NCBI GenBank assembly: GCA_913064755.1
Contig: CAJYBQ010000143.1
Coordinates: 1-7,716 of the forward strand
Direction: 5' to 3'
Source: an uncultured Alphaproteobacteria bacterium
GTDB taxonomy: Bacteria; Pseudomonadota; Alphaproteobacteria; Minwuiales; Minwuiaceae
DNA length: 7,716 bases
The notes beneath the pieces were generated by a model. That model was given only the letters and a program-made list of their open reading frames with translations, did no database searches and was not told where the DNA came from. Shown one piece after another: positions 5,470-7,716 of this stretch (positions are counted from its first letter, which is position 1; each line of letters begins with the position of its first letter). Position numbers and translations under genes: made by a program.

Positions 5470-6888
5470 ATGACCGACCTACTGGAAACCGACATCTGTG
5501 TCATCGGCGCGGGTTCAGGGGGGCTGAGCGTCGCGGCCGGGGCCTCCCAGATGGGCGCACCGACCGTGTTGATCGAAGGCGGGGAGATGGGGGGCGACTG
5601 CCTGGACTACGGCTGCGGGCCGTCGAAGGCCCTGCTCGCCGCCGGGCATCACGCCCATGCCTGGACGGGGGCCGCGCCCTTCGGCATCGATGCCACCGCG
5701 CCTGGGGTCGATTTCCCGAAGGTGGTGGACCACGTCCGCGCGGTCATCGACGGCATTGCCCCGCTGGACAGCCAGGAACGCTTCGAGGGGCTGGGCGTCA
5801 CCGTCATCCGGGGCTGGGCGCGCTTCATCGATGAACGCACGGTGGAGGTCGACGGCCAGCGCATCCGCGCCCGCCGCTTTGTCGTGGCCACCGGGTCGTC
5901 CGCCGTCGCGCCGCCGATCCCCGGCCTGGCCGATGTGCCTTACCTGACCAATGAAACGATCTTCGAGAACCGGGAACAGCCGTCGCACCTGCTGATCATC
6001 GGCGGCGGCCCCATCGGGCTGGAGATGGCGCAGGCACATCGCCGCCTGGGGTCGAAGGTGACGGTGCTGGAGGCCTTCCGCGCCTTTGGCAAGGATGATC
6101 CGGAACTGACCGCCATCGCGCTGGAACGCATCCGCGCCGACGGTGTCGACATCCGCGAGGGGGTGAAGATCGCATCCGTCGAACAGGACCCGGAGACCGG
6201 GCCGGTCATCGTGCTGGAGGACGGGGAGCGGATCAGCGGCAGTCACCTGCTGGTCGCCGCGGGCCGCAAGGCCAACGTGGAACGGCTGAACCTGGACGCC
6301 GCCGGCATCACCCATTCCGCGAAGGGCATTCAGGTCGATGCCCGCCTGCGCACCACCAACCGCCGCGTATACGCCATCGGCGACGTGGCCGGGGGGCTGC
6401 AGTTCACCCATGTCGCCGGCTATCACGCCGGGATCGTCATCCGCAACATGCTGTTCCGCCTGCCCGCGAAGGCGAAGACGGATGCCGTGCCCTGGGTGAC
6501 CTATACCGACCCGGAACTGGCCTGGGTCGGCCTGCAGGAAGACCAGGCGAAGGAAGCCAACGGGGAGATCAATATCCTCCGCTGGCCCTTCGCGGAAAAC
6601 GACCGGGCCTCGGCGGAGCGGCTGGGAACCGGCTTCATCAAGGTGATCACCACGAAGAAGGGCCGCATCCTCGGCGCCGGCATCGTCGGCGCGCATGCGG
6701 GTGAACTGATCGGCCTCTGGGCGCTGGCCATATCGAAGGGCATGAAGATCGGCGACGTCGCCGGCGCGATCCTGCCCTATCCCACCCTGGGCGAGGTCTC
6801 CAAGCGCGCCGCCGGACAGTTCTTCACCCCGAAACTGTTCAACGACCGCACGCGCAAGATCGTGCGATTCCTCGCCCGGTTCGGGTGA
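5470..6888 (+). CDS. FAD-dependent NAD(P)-disulfide oxidoreductase, dihydrolipoamide dehydrogenase/mercuric reductase-like
   Basis: This 472-residue flavoprotein belongs to the class I pyridine nucleotide-disulfide oxidoreductases. The FAD Rossmann motif is GAGSGG (13-18); the redox-active disulfide is Cys44-Cys49 in GGDCLDYGCGPSKAL, with Lys53. The second dinucleotide domain has GGGPIG (178-183) and ends its second strand with VLEAF, where Glu201 suggests NADH rather than NADPH. The second FAD motif is YAIGDVAG (301-308, Asp305), and the dimer domain follows (about 340-450). The usual C-terminal HPTLSE pair is PYPTLGE here: Tyr437 replaces the catalytic His and Glu442 is kept. It lacks MerA's N-terminal metal-binding domain and C-terminal Cys pair, so mercury reduction is unlikely; true lipoamide dehydrogenase activity is also doubtful. 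The ATG at 5470 has AGGA nine bases upstream. No lipoyl-complex genes are nearby. The substrate is unknown. Confidence 0.88.
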   Translation: MTDLLETDICVIGAGSGGLSVAAGASQMGAPTVLIEGGEMGGDCLDYGCGPSKALLAAGHHAHAWTGAAPFGIDATAPGVDFPKVVDHVRAVIDGIAPLDSQERFEGLGVTVIRGWARFIDERTVEVDGQRIRARRFVVATGSSAVAPPIPGLADVPYLTNETIFENREQPSHLLIIGGGPIGLEMAQAHRRLGSKVTVLEAFRAFGKDDPELTAIALERIRADGVDIREGVKIASVEQDPETGPVIVLEDGERISGSHLLVAAGRKANVERLNLDAAGITHSAKGIQVDARLRTTNRRVYAIGDVAGGLQFTHVAGYHAGIVIRNMLFRLPAKAKTDAVPWVTYTDPELAWVGLQEDQAKEANGEINILRWPFAENDRASAERLGTGFIKVITTKKGRILGAGIVGAHAGELIGLWALAISKGMKIGDVAGAILPYPTLGEVSKRAAGQFFTPKLFNDRTRKIVRFLARFG

Positions 6889-6898
6889 CGGCCAAGGG

Positions 6899-7716
6899 TC
6901 AGCTTGCGACGAAAGCCGCAGATGCCTTCTGCACCTCTATCAACAGCCAGAGGAGCCTTTCCCAGACGCCGGAAACCTCTGATCCCACGAGATAAACCGC
7001 GTATCCGAACAAACCTGTCGCCGGGATCGCGACCAGCCAGCGGGCGCTGAGGAGAAATGCAATCTGCGTGGTGGCACCCTGGTCGTTTGTCGCGATCAAA
7101 CGCAGCGCCCGGCCTTGCATTGGGGGCAGGTTGGCGGTCAGTGCGCTCGCGATCATCACCGCCACATGCACAAGGGTCGGGATCAGGGTGGAGAACAGTG
7201 CGAAGTAGATCCACAGATGCCGCCCCGCATCCGGCTCTGCCCGCATGTCGTGCAGCAATGATTCCACCGGGGCGACAGGAACCCGCATGCCATTGGCAAA
7301 TCCGATGGCATTCAGCCCCTCCAGAACCACCACCATGCTTATCGCCAGCCCGAGCAGCAACAGGATTGCACCCCCCAGGTCAGCGAACCAGCAGACGACG
7401 CGGTCGCTCAGCCTTCGCCGCTGCAATCCCAGCCGCAGCAGGTATCGCGTCAGCCCGATGGACAGCCAGTCGAAGGGGGCGTTGATGAGCGGCAGGATGG
7501 TCAACCCAATCAGAATTCCAAAGGTTGCCGAACCCGAATCTGGCGATGACCGAATCATGACAACAAGCGCAGACGCAGCGAGATAGAAAGCGGATAATGC
7601 CAGCAGTGAAAGTGTTCGCGGCCGTACCGGTAGTGCGCCGGTGACTACGATAGCGAAGAAGCCAGCGCAGACGATGCCGCCCCCGAGAGAGCTCATGCCA
7701 GTTTTTTCGTCACCGA
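6899..7716 (-). CDS. Polytopic membrane protein of unknown function, probably missing its N-terminus
   Basis: I do not recognise this protein. At least 265 residues are visible from the ATG at 7696, but the frame stays open to the right edge (codons for GDEKTG precede that Met) and no ribosome-binding site stands before it, so the true start is probably outside. About six hydrophobic segments are seen, counted from that Met: roughly 6-22, 28-48, 56-75, 106-128, 162-188 and 215-238. A basic loop RYLLRLGLQRRRLSDR (about 84-99) suggests a cytoplasmic face, and the helix WERLLWLLIEVQKASAAF closes the protein. No catalytic motif is visible. Codon use is less GC-biased than in neighbours (TTA, CTA, GTA, ACA, ATT, TCA occur near the 5' end). 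It converges on the reductase gene with 10 nt between stops. Plus-strand frames here lack any protein-like pattern. Confidence 0.7.
   Translation of the reverse strand, partial: GDEKTGMSSLGGGIVCAGFFAIVVTGALPVRPRTLSLLALSAFYLAASALVVMIRSSPDSGSATFGILIGLTILPLINAPFDWLSIGLTRYLLRLGLQRRRLSDRVVCWFADLGGAILLLLGLAISMVVVLEGLNAIGFANGMRVPVAPVESLLHDMRAEPDAGRHLWIYFALFSTLIPTLVHVAVMIASALTANLPPMQGRALRLIATNDQGATTQIAFLLSARWLVAIPATGLFGYAVYLVGSEVSGVWERLLWLLIEVQKASAAFVAS

Noticed and set aside
5515..6696. 393-codon open frame on the minus strand
   Set aside because: It is the antisense shadow of the flavin reductase gene; no motif, no ribosome-binding site and typical shadow composition.
5470..6888. Calling the reductase mercuric reductase (merA) or lipoamide dehydrogenase (lpdA)
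   Set aside because: No heavy-metal-associated N-terminal domain, no C-terminal vicinal cysteines, no mer genes nearby; the lipoamide dehydrogenase His is replaced by Tyr and no 2-oxoacid dehydrogenase genes are present.

Overview
The window is GC-rich (clearly above 60% by eye) and reads as ordinary, gene-dense bacterial chromosome. The most diagnostic content is a minus-strand run rpmH - rnpA - yidD - yidC - engB(ysxC/yihA) - argB. That order, in particular yidC followed by engB and argB, is typical of Alphaproteobacteria. The sequence style (GC-rich third positions, GTG starts, Gtt1-type GST) would fit a Rhodospirillales-like member, but the exact taxon is inference. No phage, insertion sequence, CRISPR array, tRNA or rRNA is visible.

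Layout. Positions 1-311 (+) hold the last ~102 codons of folC. A Gtt1-like glutathione S-transferase follows at 346-969 (+) and ends at a strong GC hairpin (978-1004). The short gap between it and the convergent argB (970-1030) also carries a 16-bp site, 1003-1018, that matches the ParB-binding parS consensus at 13 of 16 positions; this is the most interesting non-coding signal. From 1031 to 5231 (-) runs the rpmH-to-argB cluster, tightly spaced (rnpA and yidD overlap by one base; the other gaps are 11-52 nt). A near-consensus sigma70 promoter (TTGACT - 17 nt - TATACA) lies upstream of rpmH at 5293-5321. rpmH is only 44 codons long and starts with GTG.

On the other side of a 238-bp divergent intergenic region, 5470-6888 (+) encodes a two-dinucleotide-domain flavin disulfide reductase related to dihydrolipoamide dehydrogenase and mercuric reductase. 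It has the redox-active CX4C but Tyr in place of the usual C-terminal catalytic His. It converges, with only 10 nt between stop codons, on a polytopic membrane protein of unknown function (6899 to the right edge, -). The codon use of that gene is visibly less GC-biased, and its start is probably outside the window.

How the genes work together: rpmH (ribosomal protein L34), rnpA (RNase P protein), yidD and yidC (membrane protein insertion) and engB (ribosome-assembly GTPase) form a translation and membrane-biogenesis operon. argB (arginine synthesis) sits at its end and may have a weak promoter of its own. The folC, GST and oxidoreductase genes are neighbours without an evident functional link. 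I found no convincing new multi-gene system. The items worth follow-up are the parS-like site, the His-to-Tyr reductase, the palindromes in intergenic DNA, and the unrecognised membrane protein.
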